NCBI GenBank assembly: GCA_050250915.1
Contig: JBFWNT010000010.1
Location: 62,001 to 126,000, forward strand
Source: Miltoncostaea sp050250915
Lineage (GTDB): Bacteria; Actinomycetota; Thermoleophilia; Miltoncostaeales; Miltoncostaeaceae
DNA length: 64,000 nucleotides
Reading direction: 5' to 3'
Below are positions 26,430 through 38,010 of this stretch, piece after piece. Position 1 is the first letter of the stretch. Every line of letters begins with the position of its first letter. A model generated the notes under the pieces. The model did not search any database and was not told where the DNA came from. It saw only the letters and a program-made list of their open reading frames with translations. The position numbers and the translations under genes were made by a program.

Positions 26430-28352
26430 GTGACGCCCGTGCCCGCCACCACGCCCCGCACGCAGCCCTCGCGGATCCAGATCCACGACGTCCTCCCCGC
26501 CGTCGAGGGTGGACGCTGGCCGGTGAAGCGCTCCCAGGGCGACGACGTGGTGGTGCAGTGCGACATCGTCCGCGACGGCCACGAGCAGCTGCGCGCCGTG
26601 GTGCGCCACCGCCCACCGGGCGAGGAGGCGTTCCGCGAGGAGCCGATGACGCAGCTCACCCCCGACCGGTGGGTGGGGACCTTCACGACCGGCGCGCTGG
26701 GCCTCCACGTGTTCCAGGTGGAGGTGTGGGTCGACCAGATGGCGTCGTGGCGGTCCGAGGTGGAGCGCAAGCTGGCCGCCGGCCAGGAGGACCTGGACGG
26801 GGAGATGCTGGAGGGCGCCGCGCTGCATGAGGCGGCGGCGGCGCGCTTGAAGGGCGCGGGCCGCACGGCGGTGAAGGGCGCGGCGATCGCGTTGCGCGGC
26901 GAGGGCACGGCGGTCGACCGGGCGGCGCCCGCCCTGTCGGAGGACACGATGGCGGCGCTCGACGGCGCCGCCGGCCGGCCCGAGCGCACCCGCTCCGAGC
27001 TCTACCGGGTGGACGTCGACCGGGAGCGCGCCCGGATGGGCGCCTGGTACGAGCTGTTCCCGCGGTCGTGGGGCGGGCTCACGGGCGTGGCCGAGGCGAT
27101 CCCCGGCCTGGCCCACCTGGGCTTCGACGTCGTCTACCTCCCGCCGATCCACCCCATCGGCGAGACCCATCGCAAGGGCCGCAACAACGCGCCCGTCGCG
27201 CAGCCGGGCGAGCCCGGCAGCCCCTGGGCGATCGGCAACGCGGACGGCGGGCACACCGCGGTGGAGCCCGCCATCGGGACCCTCGAGGACCTGGAGGCGC
27301 TGGTGCGGACGGCGGCCGATTACGGCGTCGAGATCGCCCTCGACTTCGCCATCCAGTGCTCCCCGGACCACCCGTGGCTGGCCGAGCACCCCGAGTGGTT
27401 CCACCGCCGTCCCGACGGGACGCTGAAGTACGCCGAGAACCCGCCCAAGCGGTACCAGGACATCTACAACGTCAACTTCGCGTCGGACGACTGGGCGGCC
27501 CTCTGGGAGGAGCTGCGCGCGGCGGTGGTGTTCTGGGTGGAGCGCGGCGTCCGCATCTTCCGCGTCGACAACCCCCACACCAAGCCGATCGGCTTCTGGG
27601 AGTGGCTCATCCGCACGGTCCGCGAGGAGCACCCCGACGTGGTGTTCCTGGCCGAGGCGTTCACGAGCCCGGCACGGATGTACGCCCTCGCGAAGGCCGG
27701 CTTCAGCCAGTCCTACACCTACTTCACGTGGAAGAACTCCGCGGCGGAGCTGCGCGAGTACGTGGAGGAGCTGGCCGGCCCGGCGAAGGACTACTTCCGG
27801 CCGAACTTCTTCGTGAACACGCCGGACATCCTCCACGAGTACCTCCAGACCGGCGGCCGGCCCGCATTCGAGGCGCGGCTGATCCTGGCGGCGACCCTCT
27901 CGCCCAGCTACGGCGTCTACTCCGGCTACGAGAACCTGGAGGGGATCCCCGTCCAGGAGGGCAGCGAGGAGTACCTCGACTCCGAGAAGTACGAGGCGAA
28001 GGACCGCCACCTGGACGGGCCGCTCCTGCCCCTCATGCGGCGCCTCAACGAGATCCGCCGCGCGTCGCCCCCGCTCGGGCGCATCGACGTCCGCTTCCTG
28101 GAGACGGCCAACCCCGCCCTGCTGGCCTACGCCAAGGGCACGGGCGAGGGCGCGATCGTGTGCGTGGTCAACACCGACCCGTTCCACGCGCAGGAGGGCA
28201 TCGCGCTGATCCCCGACGACATGGGTCCGGCGGCGGCCTTCAGGGTTCGCGAGCTGATCACCGGGGACATCTACCACTGGTCGACCGGCGCCAACTACGT
28301 GCGCCTGGACCCGGCCGTGACCACCGCACACGTCCTGAGGGTGGAGTCATGA
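26430..28352 (+). CDS. glgE: Alpha-1,4-glucan:maltose-1-phosphate maltosyltransferase
   Basis: A 640-residue GH13_3 enzyme that extends alpha-1,4-glucan with maltose from maltose-1-phosphate. The N-terminal domain has IHDVLPAVEGGRWPVKR. The catalytic domain has YELFPRSWG, YLPPIHPIG, HPEWFHRRPDGTLKYAENPP, the nucleophile Asp380 in RVDNPHTKP and the acid/base Glu409 in FLAEAFT, 29 residues apart as in the characterised Streptomyces enzyme. Typical members are 650-700 residues. The GTG at 26430 has GAAAGG upstream; the GTG at 26439 is an alternative. It overlaps glgB by ATGA. Its substrate should come from the treS-maltokinase fusion at 43154-46522. Confidence 0.95.
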   Translation: MTPVPATTPRTQPSRIQIHDVLPAVEGGRWPVKRSQGDDVVVQCDIVRDGHEQLRAVVRHRPPGEEAFREEPMTQLTPDRWVGTFTTGALGLHVFQVEVWVDQMASWRSEVERKLAAGQEDLDGEMLEGAALHEAAAARLKGAGRTAVKGAAIALRGEGTAVDRAAPALSEDTMAALDGAAGRPERTRSELYRVDVDRERARMGAWYELFPRSWGGLTGVAEAIPGLAHLGFDVVYLPPIHPIGETHRKGRNNAPVAQPGEPGSPWAIGNADGGHTAVEPAIGTLEDLEALVRTAADYGVEIALDFAIQCSPDHPWLAEHPEWFHRRPDGTLKYAENPPKRYQDIYNVNFASDDWAALWEELRAAVVFWVERGVRIFRVDNPHTKPIGFWEWLIRTVREEHPDVVFLAEAFTSPARMYALAKAGFSQSYTYFTWKNSAAELREYVEELAGPAKDYFRPNFFVNTPDILHEYLQTGGRPAFEARLILAATLSPSYGVYSGYENLEGIPVQEGSEEYLDSEKYEAKDRHLDGPLLPLMRRLNEIRRASPPLGRIDVRFLETANPALLAYAKGTGEGAIVCVVNTDPFHAQEGIALIPDDMGPAAAFRVRELITGDIYHWSTGANYVRLDPAVTTAHVLRVES

Positions 28353-30535
28353 GCAGCACCCAGACCGGCGTCGAGCGCGACATCACGCTGCTCGCGGCCC
28401 GCGACCACCACGAGCCCCACCGGGTGCTCGGCGCCCACCCCACCCCCGACGGCGTGGTGGTGCGCGTCTGGTGGCCCGAGGCCGAGCGGGTGCGGGTGAT
28501 CGTGGACGGCGGCGAGCCCATGGACCTGCCGCACCGCGCGTCGGGCCTGTGGGAGGCCGTGATCCCCGGCGCGACCAACGTGCCGCGCTACGAGGTGGAG
28601 GTGACCCACCAGGGCCGCGTGGTGCGCACGCGCGACCCGTACACCTTCCTCCCCACCCTCGGCGAGCTGGACCTGCACCTGGTGGGCGAGGGCCGCCACC
28701 ACGACCTGTGGGAGCGCCTCGGCGCGCACGTGCGGACCGTCGACGGCGCCGAGGGCACGGCGTTCTCGGTGTGGGCGCCGTCGGCGCGATCGGTGAGCGT
28801 CGTCGGCGACTGGAACGCGTGGGACGGCCGCGTGCACCCGATGCGCTCACTCGGCGCCTCGGGGATCTGGGAGCTGTTCCTGCCGGGGGTCGCCCCCGGC
28901 GCCCACTACAAGTACGAGATCCGCGGCGCCGACGGCGGTCTGCGCCTGAAGGCCGACCCCATGGCGGCGGCCGCGGAGATGCCGCCGCGCACCGCCTCCA
29001 CCGTGTTCGAGTCGGGCCACCAGTGGCGCGACGGGGCGTGGCTCGAGGCGCGCGCCGGCAGGCGGCCGCACGCCGAGCCCGTGTCGATCTACGAGGTCCA
29101 CCTCGGGTCGTGGCGCTGGAACACCGACGAGGGCAACCGCCCCCTGACCTACCGCGAGCTGGGTGACGAGCTGGGCGACTACGCCCGCGACATGGGCTTC
29201 ACCCACGTCGAGCTGCTGCCGGTGATGGCCCACCCGTTCTCCGGGTCGTGGGGCTACCAGGTGACGTCCTACTTCGCGCCGACCCCCACGCTGGGGACGC
29301 CGGACGACCTGCGGGAGATGATCGACCGGATCCACGAGCGCGGCGTCGGCGTGCTCCTGGACTGGGTGCCCGCCCACTTCCCGCGCGACGAGTTCGCCCT
29401 CTCACAGTTCGACGGCACGGCGCTGTACGAGCACGCCGACCCCCGCCGCGGCGCCCATCCGGACTGGGGGACGCTGATCTTCAACTTCGGCCGCAACGAG
29501 GTGCGCAACTTCCTCACGGCCAGCGCCCTCTACTGGCTCGAGGAGTACCACGCCGACGGCATCCGCGTGGACGCCGTCGCGTCGATGCTCTACCGCGACT
29601 ACTCGCGCGCCGCCGGCGAGTGGCTGCCCAACGAGTACGGCGGCCGCGAGGACTTCGAGGCGATCGGCTTCCTGCGGGAGATGAACGAGGTCACCCACGG
29701 CGCGGTGCCCGGGATCATCAACGCCGCCGAGGAGTCGACCGCCTGGCCGGCCGTCTCGCGCCCCACGGACTCCGGCGGCCTGGGCTTCGACCTGAAGTGG
29801 AACATGGGTTGGATGCACGACACCCTCGACTACTTCTCGAAGGACCCGATCCACCGGCGCTACCACCACGACGAGCTCACGTTCAGCCTCGTCTACGCGT
29901 TCACCGAGCAGTTCGTGCTGCCGCTGTCGCACGACGAGGTGGTGCACGGCAAGGGCTCGCTGCTGTCGAAGATGCCGGGCGACGACTGGCAGAAGCACGC
30001 CAACCTGCGCTCGCTCTACGGATACATGTGGGCCCACCCCGGCAAGAAGCTCCTGTTCATGGGCGGCGAGCTGGCCCAGGAGCAGGAGTGGAGCCATGTG
30101 CGCTCCCTCGACTGGCACCTGGCCGAGAGCCCCCGGCACGGCGGCGTGCAGCGCCTGGTGCGCGACCTGAACCACGTGTACCGCGACCACCCGCAGCTGT
30201 GGGAGCTCGACTCCGACCCGGCCGGCTTCCGCTGGCTGGTGGTCGACGACCGCGACGCCAACGTCGTGGCGTTCGCCCGCTTCGACGCGCACGGCCGGGC
30301 GCTGGTCGCGGCCGCCAACCTGTCGCCGGTACCGCGCCCCGCCTACCGCCTGCCGATGCCGCACCCCGGCCGCTGGCGCGAGGTGCTGAACACCGACGCC
30401 GACGTCTACGGCGGCGCCAACCTGGGCAACCTGGGCGTCGTGCACGCCGAGGAGCGCCCGTGGGGCGGCGAGTCCGCCTCGGCCGAGCTGATGCTGCCGC
30501 CACTGGGAGTGATCTGGCTGTCGCCGGATGAGTGA
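28349..30535 (+). CDS. glgB: Glycogen branching enzyme
   Basis: A 728-residue GH13_9 enzyme that makes alpha-1,6 branches. Two N-terminal CBM48-type domains cover about 1-220 (HHEPHRVLGAHP, FSVWAPSARSVSVVGDWN). The catalytic core has YEVHLGSWRW, GIRVDAVASMLYRDY with nucleophile Asp408, INAAEESTAWP with the catalytic Glu, and LPLSHDEVVHGKGSLL with the third acid. Length and order match full-length GlgB. The ATG overlaps the glgE stop and follows GAGGGTGGAG. GlgE and GlgB together are enough to build branched glucan without ADP-glucose. Confidence 0.96.
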   Translation: MSSTQTGVERDITLLAARDHHEPHRVLGAHPTPDGVVVRVWWPEAERVRVIVDGGEPMDLPHRASGLWEAVIPGATNVPRYEVEVTHQGRVVRTRDPYTFLPTLGELDLHLVGEGRHHDLWERLGAHVRTVDGAEGTAFSVWAPSARSVSVVGDWNAWDGRVHPMRSLGASGIWELFLPGVAPGAHYKYEIRGADGGLRLKADPMAAAAEMPPRTASTVFESGHQWRDGAWLEARAGRRPHAEPVSIYEVHLGSWRWNTDEGNRPLTYRELGDELGDYARDMGFTHVELLPVMAHPFSGSWGYQVTSYFAPTPTLGTPDDLREMIDRIHERGVGVLLDWVPAHFPRDEFALSQFDGTALYEHADPRRGAHPDWGTLIFNFGRNEVRNFLTASALYWLEEYHADGIRVDAVASMLYRDYSRAAGEWLPNEYGGREDFEAIGFLREMNEVTHGAVPGIINAAEESTAWPAVSRPTDSGGLGFDLKWNMGWMHDTLDYFSKDPIHRRYHHDELTFSLVYAFTEQFVLPLSHDEVVHGKGSLLSKMPGDDWQKHANLRSLYGYMWAHPGKKLLFMGGELAQEQEWSHVRSLDWHLAESPRHGGVQRLVRDLNHVYRDHPQLWELDSDPAGFRWLVVDDRDANVVAFARFDAHGRALVAAANLSPVPRPAYRLPMPHPGRWREVLNTDADVYGGANLGNLGVVHAEERPWGGESASAELMLPPLGVIWLSPDE

Positions 30536-32257
30536 CCGGGACGACCGCCTCCCGTGGGAGGCGCCGCTGGGCGCGACGCCGCACCGTGACGGGACCACCA
30601 CCTTCCGCGTGTGGGCTCCGAACGCGTCGCGGGTGGAGGTCGAGCTGGGCGGGCGGCGCGCGCCGCTCGACGGGGAGCTCGGCGTGTTCACGGGGCGGCC
30701 GGCGGCGGGGCCGGGCGACCGCTACCGCTACGTCCTGGACGGCGGCGACCCGCTGCCCGACCCCTGCTCCCGGTTCCAGCCGGAGGGCGTGCGCGGGCCG
30801 TCGGAGGTCGTGGACCCGGCCGCGTGGACGTGGACCGACGACGGCTGGCCCGGCCTCGACCCCGGCGGCCTGGTGGTCTACGAGCTGCACGTCGGCGCGT
30901 TCACGCCGGAGGGAACGTTCGCGGCCGCCGCCGGCCGGCTGGCGGGGCTGCGCGAGCTGGGCGTGACCGCCGTCGAGCTGATGCCGGTGGCCACCTTCCC
31001 CGGCGACCGCAATTGGGGCTACGACGGGCTCTATACGTGGGCCGCCCACCCGGCCTACGGCGGGCCGGCCGGCCTGGCCGCGTTCGTGGACGCCGCCCAC
31101 ACCGCCGGGCTCGGTGTGATCCTGGACGTGGTCTACAACCACCTCGGCCCCGGCTCGGAGACGATCGACGCGTTCGGCCCCTACCTGACGGACCGCTACG
31201 GCACCCCCTGGGGGCGGGCCGTGAACTTCGACGACGCCGGCTGCGGCGGCGTGCGCGAGTGGGCGATCCAGAACGCCGAGATGTGGGTCCGCGACCTGCA
31301 CGTCGACGGGCTGCGCGTCGACGCCGTGCACGCGATCTTCGACGCGGGCGCCCGCCACGTGCTGGCGGAGCTGTGCGACCGGGCCCGCGGCGCCGCCCGC
31401 GTGCCGCCGCTGCTGATCGCCGAGAGCGACCTGAACGACCCGCGCACCGTGACGCCGGCCGGCGAGGGCGGCTGGGGGTTCGACGCCCAGTGGTCGGACG
31501 ACTTCCACCACGCCCTCCACGCGCTCACCACCGGCGAGGGCGACGGCTACTACGCCGACTTCGGCGCCGTGGAGGACCTGGCCGGCGCCAGCGCGCGGCC
31601 GTTCGTCTACGACGGCCGCTACTCGCCGCACCGCGGGCGGCGCCACGGCGCCCCGGCCGACGGCCTCCCCGCCACCCGGTTCGTGGTGAGCTCGCAGAAC
31701 CACGACCAGGTGGGCAACCGGGCCCTCGGCGACCGGCCGCCCGCCGAGACGCTGCCGCTGCGGGCGATGTGGACCACCCTCTCCCCCTGGGTGCCGATGC
31801 TGTTCATGGGCGAGGAGCACGGCGAGCGGCGCCCGTTCCTGTTCTTCACCGACCACATCGACGCGTTCATCGCCAACGCCACCCGCGAGGGGCGGCGGCG
31901 CGAGTTCGCCGCGTTCACGGGCTTCGCGGCGGAGCAGATCCCCGACCCCCAGGACCCGGAGACGGCCCGTCGGTCGGTGATCGACCCGGACGGCGGCGAC
32001 CCGGCCGTGCGCGAGCTGTACCGGCGCCTGCTGGCGCTGCGGCGCGAGCTGCCCGACGGGTCCCCCCGCGTGCGCAGCGACGCGGTGGCAGGATGGATCG
32101 GCCTCGCCCGGGGGGCGGTCGAGATGGTCGGCAACTTCGGACACGACGAGGTGGAGGTGCGGGTGGACGGACGGGCCGTGGTGCTGGCGACGCACGAGGC
32201 CGTCGGCCTCCGTGACGGGGTGCTGCGGCTGCCGCCGCTCGCCGGGGCGGTGGTGCG

Positions 32258-32261
<4 letters not shown>
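30528..32261 (+). CDS. treZ: Malto-oligosyltrehalose trehalohydrolase
   Basis: A 577-residue GH13 enzyme that releases trehalose from the end made by TreY. It has an N-terminal CBM48-like domain (FRVWAPNASRVEVEL), then YELHVGAFTPEGTF, FPGDRNWGYDGLYTW, DVVYNHLGPGS, HVDGLRVDAVHAI (nucleophile), LLIAESDLND (acid/base), and the TreZ-typical SSQNHDQVGNRALGDR. It overlaps the glgB end by 8 bases (ATGAGTGA), so translation is coupled. glgX follows, then treY. Confidence 0.94.
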
Positions 32262-34374
<2,113 letters not shown>

Positions 34375-34378
<4 letters not shown>

Positions 34379-36390
34379 GGGCGACCTACCGCCTCCAGCT
34401 CGGCCCGGGGCTGACGTTCGACGACGCGCGGGCCCTGGTGCCCTACCTCCAGGACCTGGGGATCAGCCACCTGTACCTGTCGCCCAGCCTCCAGGCGCGG
34501 CGCGGCTCGACGCACGGCTACGACGTGACCGACCCGCGCGTGATCTCCGCCGACCTGGGGGGCGAGGCGGCCTTCCGGGCCCTCGCCGGCGCGGGCCTGG
34601 ACGTGCTGCTGGACATCGTCCCGAACCACATGGCGGCGTCCGGCGAGAACCCCTTCTGGCGCGACGAGGCGCTGCGGGTGCGGTACTTCGACATCGACCC
34701 GCGGACGGGACGCCACCGGCGCTTCTTCTCCATCGACGAGCTCGCCGGGGTGCGGCAGGAGGACGACGAGGTCTTCGACGTCACGCACGACCTGGTGCTG
34801 CGGCTCGTGGCGGAGGGCGTGGTGGACGGCCTGCGCATCGACCACCCGGACGGGCTGGCGGACCCCGCCGGCTACCTCGTGCGCCTCCGCGACCGCGGGG
34901 TGCGGCACGTGTGGGTGGAGAAGATCCTGGAGCCCGGCGAGGAGCTGCCCGACTGGCCGGTCGAGGGCACGGTGGGCTACGAGTTCATGAACGACGTCAC
35001 CGGCCTGTTCATCGACCCGGCCGGCGAGGGTCCGCTGAACGCCCTGTACGCGGACCTCACGGGGGAGCGGCGCGACTTCGACGAGCTGGCCCACGAGGCG
35101 AAGGTCACCGAGGCCCGCACCACGTTCCAGCCGGAGGTGGAGCGGCTGCGGTCGCTGGTGGACGACCCGGGGATCGAGGACGCCGTCGCGGCGTTGCCGG
35201 TGTACCGGACCTACGTGGACCCCGAGACCGGGCGGGTGACGGCCCAGGACGTCGAGGCGGTGGAGGAGGCGCAGCTCCCGGAGCCGCTGAAGCGGGTCCT
35301 GATCGAACCGGAGAAGCCGGAGGAGCAGGCGTTCGCCGTCCGCTTCCAGCAGACGACGGGGGCGGTGATGGCGAAGGGCGTGGAGGACACCGCGCTCTAC
35401 CGCTACACGCGCCTGGCGGCGCTCAACGAGGTGGGCGGCGACCCGGGGCGCTGGGGCCGGACGGTGGAGGAGGTCCACGCGGCGAACGCCCACCGGGCGG
35501 CGCGATTCCCCCTGGGCCTGCTGGCGACCCAGACGCACGACACCAAGCGCTCCGGCGACGTGCGGGCCCGGATCGGCGCCCTGGCGTCCGTGGCGGAGGC
35601 GTGGCGCGACCGGGTGCGCCACTGGTGGGAGCTCAACGCGCCGCTGCGGACCGACGGCGCCCCGACGCCGGACGAGGAGTACCTGATCTACCAGACCCTC
35701 GTCGGCGCCTGGCCCCTCGAGCGGCGGCGGCTGCGCGACTACATGACCAAGGCGATGCGCGAGGCCAAGGTCGCGACCGGCTGGATCGAGCCCGACGAGG
35801 CCCACGAGGCCGCGGTGATGGCCTTCATCGACGGCCTGTACGCCTCCGCCCGCTTCGTGGGGGACCTGGAGGAGCTGCTGCGCCGGGTGGTGCCCATCGG
35901 GGAGGCCCACGCGCTCGGCCAGACGCTGCTGAAGCTGACGAGCCCGGGCGTGCCGGACGTGTACCAGGGCGACGAGCTCTGGGACCTGGCGCTCGTCGAC
36001 CCGGACAACCGCCGCCCCGTCGACTGGGACCTGCGCCGCCGCCTGATGGACGAGGAGCTGAAGGCGGGCGCGGCCCCCCGCCGGGCGACGGCGAAGATGC
36101 ATCTGATCCGGCGGGCCCTGGACCTCCGCGCCCGCCGTCCGGACGCGTTCGCGGGGGGCTACCGCCCGCTGGAGGCGGGCCCGCGGGCGTTCGCCTACGC
36201 CCGCGGCGACGAGGTGATCGCGGTGACGCCGGTGCGCATCGACGGCGACGGCAGCGTGCTGCGCATCCCCCCCGACCTGCAGGGGCCGTGGCGGAACGTG
36301 CTGACCGGCGAGGACGTCCCCCTCCACTCCTCCGCCCAGGTCGGCGGGCTCGCCGGGCCGCTGCCGGTCGCGTTGCTGGAGCGGGGCTGA
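34375..36390 (+). CDS. treY: Malto-oligosyltrehalose synthase
   Basis: A 671-residue GH13_26 enzyme that turns the reducing end of maltodextrin into a trehalosyl unit. It begins ATYRLQLGPGLTFDDA and continues with GISHLYLSPSLQARRGSTH, DIVPNHMA, VVDGLRIDHPDGLADP (nucleophile), HVWVEKILEPGEELP (acid/base), TTGAVMAKGVEDTALYRY, LATQTHDTKRSGDVRAR and LTSPGVPDVYQGDELWD. It is slightly shorter than most members. The GTG at 34375 overlaps the glgX stop. It is the last gene of the five-gene glucan operon; 38 bases then lead to the MFS gene. Confidence 0.95.
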
Positions 36391-36400
36391 AAAAACTGGA

Positions 36401-36418
36401 CCACCCGGGTTAGGGTGG
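36401..36418. promoter_or_regulatory. Inverted repeat overlapping a possible MFS -10
   Basis: CCACCC (36401-36406) and GGGTGG (36413-36418) form an inverted repeat with a 6-base spacer. TAGGGT (36411-36416) inside it resembles a -10 and lies 12 bases before the MFS ATG. The arrangement suits an operator that blocks transcription. A run of six A at 36390-36395 means the repeat could instead be a terminator only on the minus strand, where no gene ends. Confidence 0.35.
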
Positions 36419-36428
36419 CGCGCGTGAA

Positions 36429-37958
36429 ATGAGGGGATCGCCCGGCGGCGCCGGTCTCGTGCTCGCCGCGATGACGCTGGCGAACGCCATGATCCTGGTG
36501 GATCAGACGGCGGTCCCGCTCACGCTGCCGGACATCCTCGAGGACTTCCACATCGGGACCGCCTCGGCCCAGTGGGTGCTGAGCGGCAGCCTGCTGGCCC
36601 TGACGAGCCTGCTGGTGCTGGGCGGGAGGCTGGCCGACGCCTTCGGCCGCAAACGGATCTTCCTCATCGGCATCACCGTCTTCACCGCGGCGTCGGCCGT
36701 CGCCGGTCTCGCGCCGGACTACCCCATCCTGCTGGCGGCCCGCGTCGTGCAGGGGGCGGGCGGCGCCCTGGTGCTGCCCGCGACGGTCGCGATCGTGAGC
36801 GCGGCGTACCCCCCGAGCGCGCGCGGGCGGGCGCTCGGAACCATGGGCGGCGTCGCCGCGATCGCGGGCGCGCTGGGGCCCACGATCGGCGGCGTGCTGA
36901 CGTCGGCCGTGAGCTGGCGGGCGGTGCTGCTGGTGAACGTGCCCCTGGCGATCGTCTGCGTCGTCATGGCCCGCCGCGGCGTCTCGGGCGAGGACGCCGG
37001 CGCCGCCGCGTCGATGGACGTGCTGGGCGCGGTGCTGCTGGCCGCGGTGCTGTCGAGCCTGGTGATCGGGCTGTCGGGCACGCAGGGGGCGCCGTGGGCG
37101 TCGGCCGAGGTGCTGCTGCCGCTCGCCCTGTGCGTCGTCGCGGCGGGTGCGCTGGTGCTCCGCGAGCGGCGGACGGCCGACCCGCTCCTCGACTTCGCGC
37201 TGCTGCGCGGGAACCGGAACTACACGGGCGCCACGATCAGCCAGGGCCTCGCCGGGGTGATCGAGATGGGCACCGGCGTGATCTTCCCGCTGATGCTCAT
37301 CCTCAACATGGGCATGGACCCGTCGGTGGCGGGCTTCGCCCTGATCCCCCTGACCCTGCCGATGGTCTTCGGCGCGCCGCTGGCCGGCCGCTGGTACGAC
37401 CGCGCCGGCGGTCGCTCGCCCCTGGTCGCCGGGTTCGCGCTGCTGGCGTTGTCCGGCGTGGTCCTGGCGATCGGGGCCGAGGTGGACGAGTACGCCGCGA
37501 TCCTGCCGGGCCTGCTGGTGATGGGCTGCGGCCTGGCGCTGGTGCTGACGGTGAACGACCCGGTGACCATCGACATGCTGCCCGAGGCGACCCACGCACA
37601 GGCGTCGGGCGTGTCGGCGACCGCCGAGCAGGGCGGCGGCGCGATCGGGATCGCCGTGCTCTACGCCATCTTCCACGGCGCGTACCTCAACGGGCTGCAC
37701 GAGCGCATCGACGACAGCCCGCTGGCCGACCCCACCAGCGCCCAGTACGAGCGGCTGAAGGCCGAGATCATCGCCGCCGAGCAGACCGGCCTGCACCCCT
37801 CGCACTTCGACCCGCAGCTGAAGGAGTACCTGCGCCCGGCGCGGGACGCGGCCGCGCACGGCTACAGCGTCACGTTCATCGCGGTCGCCGTGATCGGCGC
37901 CATCGGCGCCCTCGCCGTGGGCCTGCTCGTCCGGCGGGCGCCCGCGCCCGCCGACTGA
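36429..37958 (+). CDS. MFS exporter, DHA2/EmrB-QacA type
   Basis: A 509-residue major-facilitator protein with about 14 hydrophobic segments, the count of the DHA2 drug:proton antiporter family. Motif A is GGRLADAFGRKRIFLIG after the second segment, motif D1-like NAMILVDQTAVPLTLPDI lies in the first, and the motif C-like segment GALGPTIGGVLT is in the fifth. A long charged loop near the C-terminus (DPTSAQYERLKAEIIAAEQ) is typical. The transported compound is unknown. The ATG has no strong Shine-Dalgarno sequence, and an inverted repeat lies just upstream. Confidence 0.9.
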   Translation: MRGSPGGAGLVLAAMTLANAMILVDQTAVPLTLPDILEDFHIGTASAQWVLSGSLLALTSLLVLGGRLADAFGRKRIFLIGITVFTAASAVAGLAPDYPILLAARVVQGAGGALVLPATVAIVSAAYPPSARGRALGTMGGVAAIAGALGPTIGGVLTSAVSWRAVLLVNVPLAIVCVVMARRGVSGEDAGAAASMDVLGAVLLAAVLSSLVIGLSGTQGAPWASAEVLLPLALCVVAAGALVLRERRTADPLLDFALLRGNRNYTGATISQGLAGVIEMGTGVIFPLMLILNMGMDPSVAGFALIPLTLPMVFGAPLAGRWYDRAGGRSPLVAGFALLALSGVVLAIGAEVDEYAAILPGLLVMGCGLALVLTVNDPVTIDMLPEATHAQASGVSATAEQGGGAIGIAVLYAIFHGAYLNGLHERIDDSPLADPTSAQYERLKAEIIAAEQTGLHPSHFDPQLKEYLRPARDAAAHGYSVTFIAVAVIGAIGALAVGLLVRRAPAPAD

Positions 37959-37996
37959 CGCCACCGCGCCGGCTCCCGTCCGTCGGGCGCCGCCGC

Positions 37997-38002
37997 TAGC
38001 CT
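37997..38002 (+). promoter_or_regulatory. Candidate leaderless -10 box for the PBP-like gene
   Basis: TAGCCT ends 8 bases before the ATG at 38011, and there is no Shine-Dalgarno sequence. The same hexamer precedes malQ and the membrane protein at 61218. Confidence 0.35.
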
Positions 38003-38010
38003 GCCCCGCG

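Noticed and set aside
23149..26616. A 1155-codon open frame on the minus strand opposite the tyrosinase operon.
   Set aside because: It is a shadow of the HEAT, SCO1 and malQ genes, whose protein families are clear.
36390..36418. A rho-independent terminator after treY.
   Set aside because: The T-tract would be on the minus strand and no minus-strand gene ends there. An operator reading is more likely.
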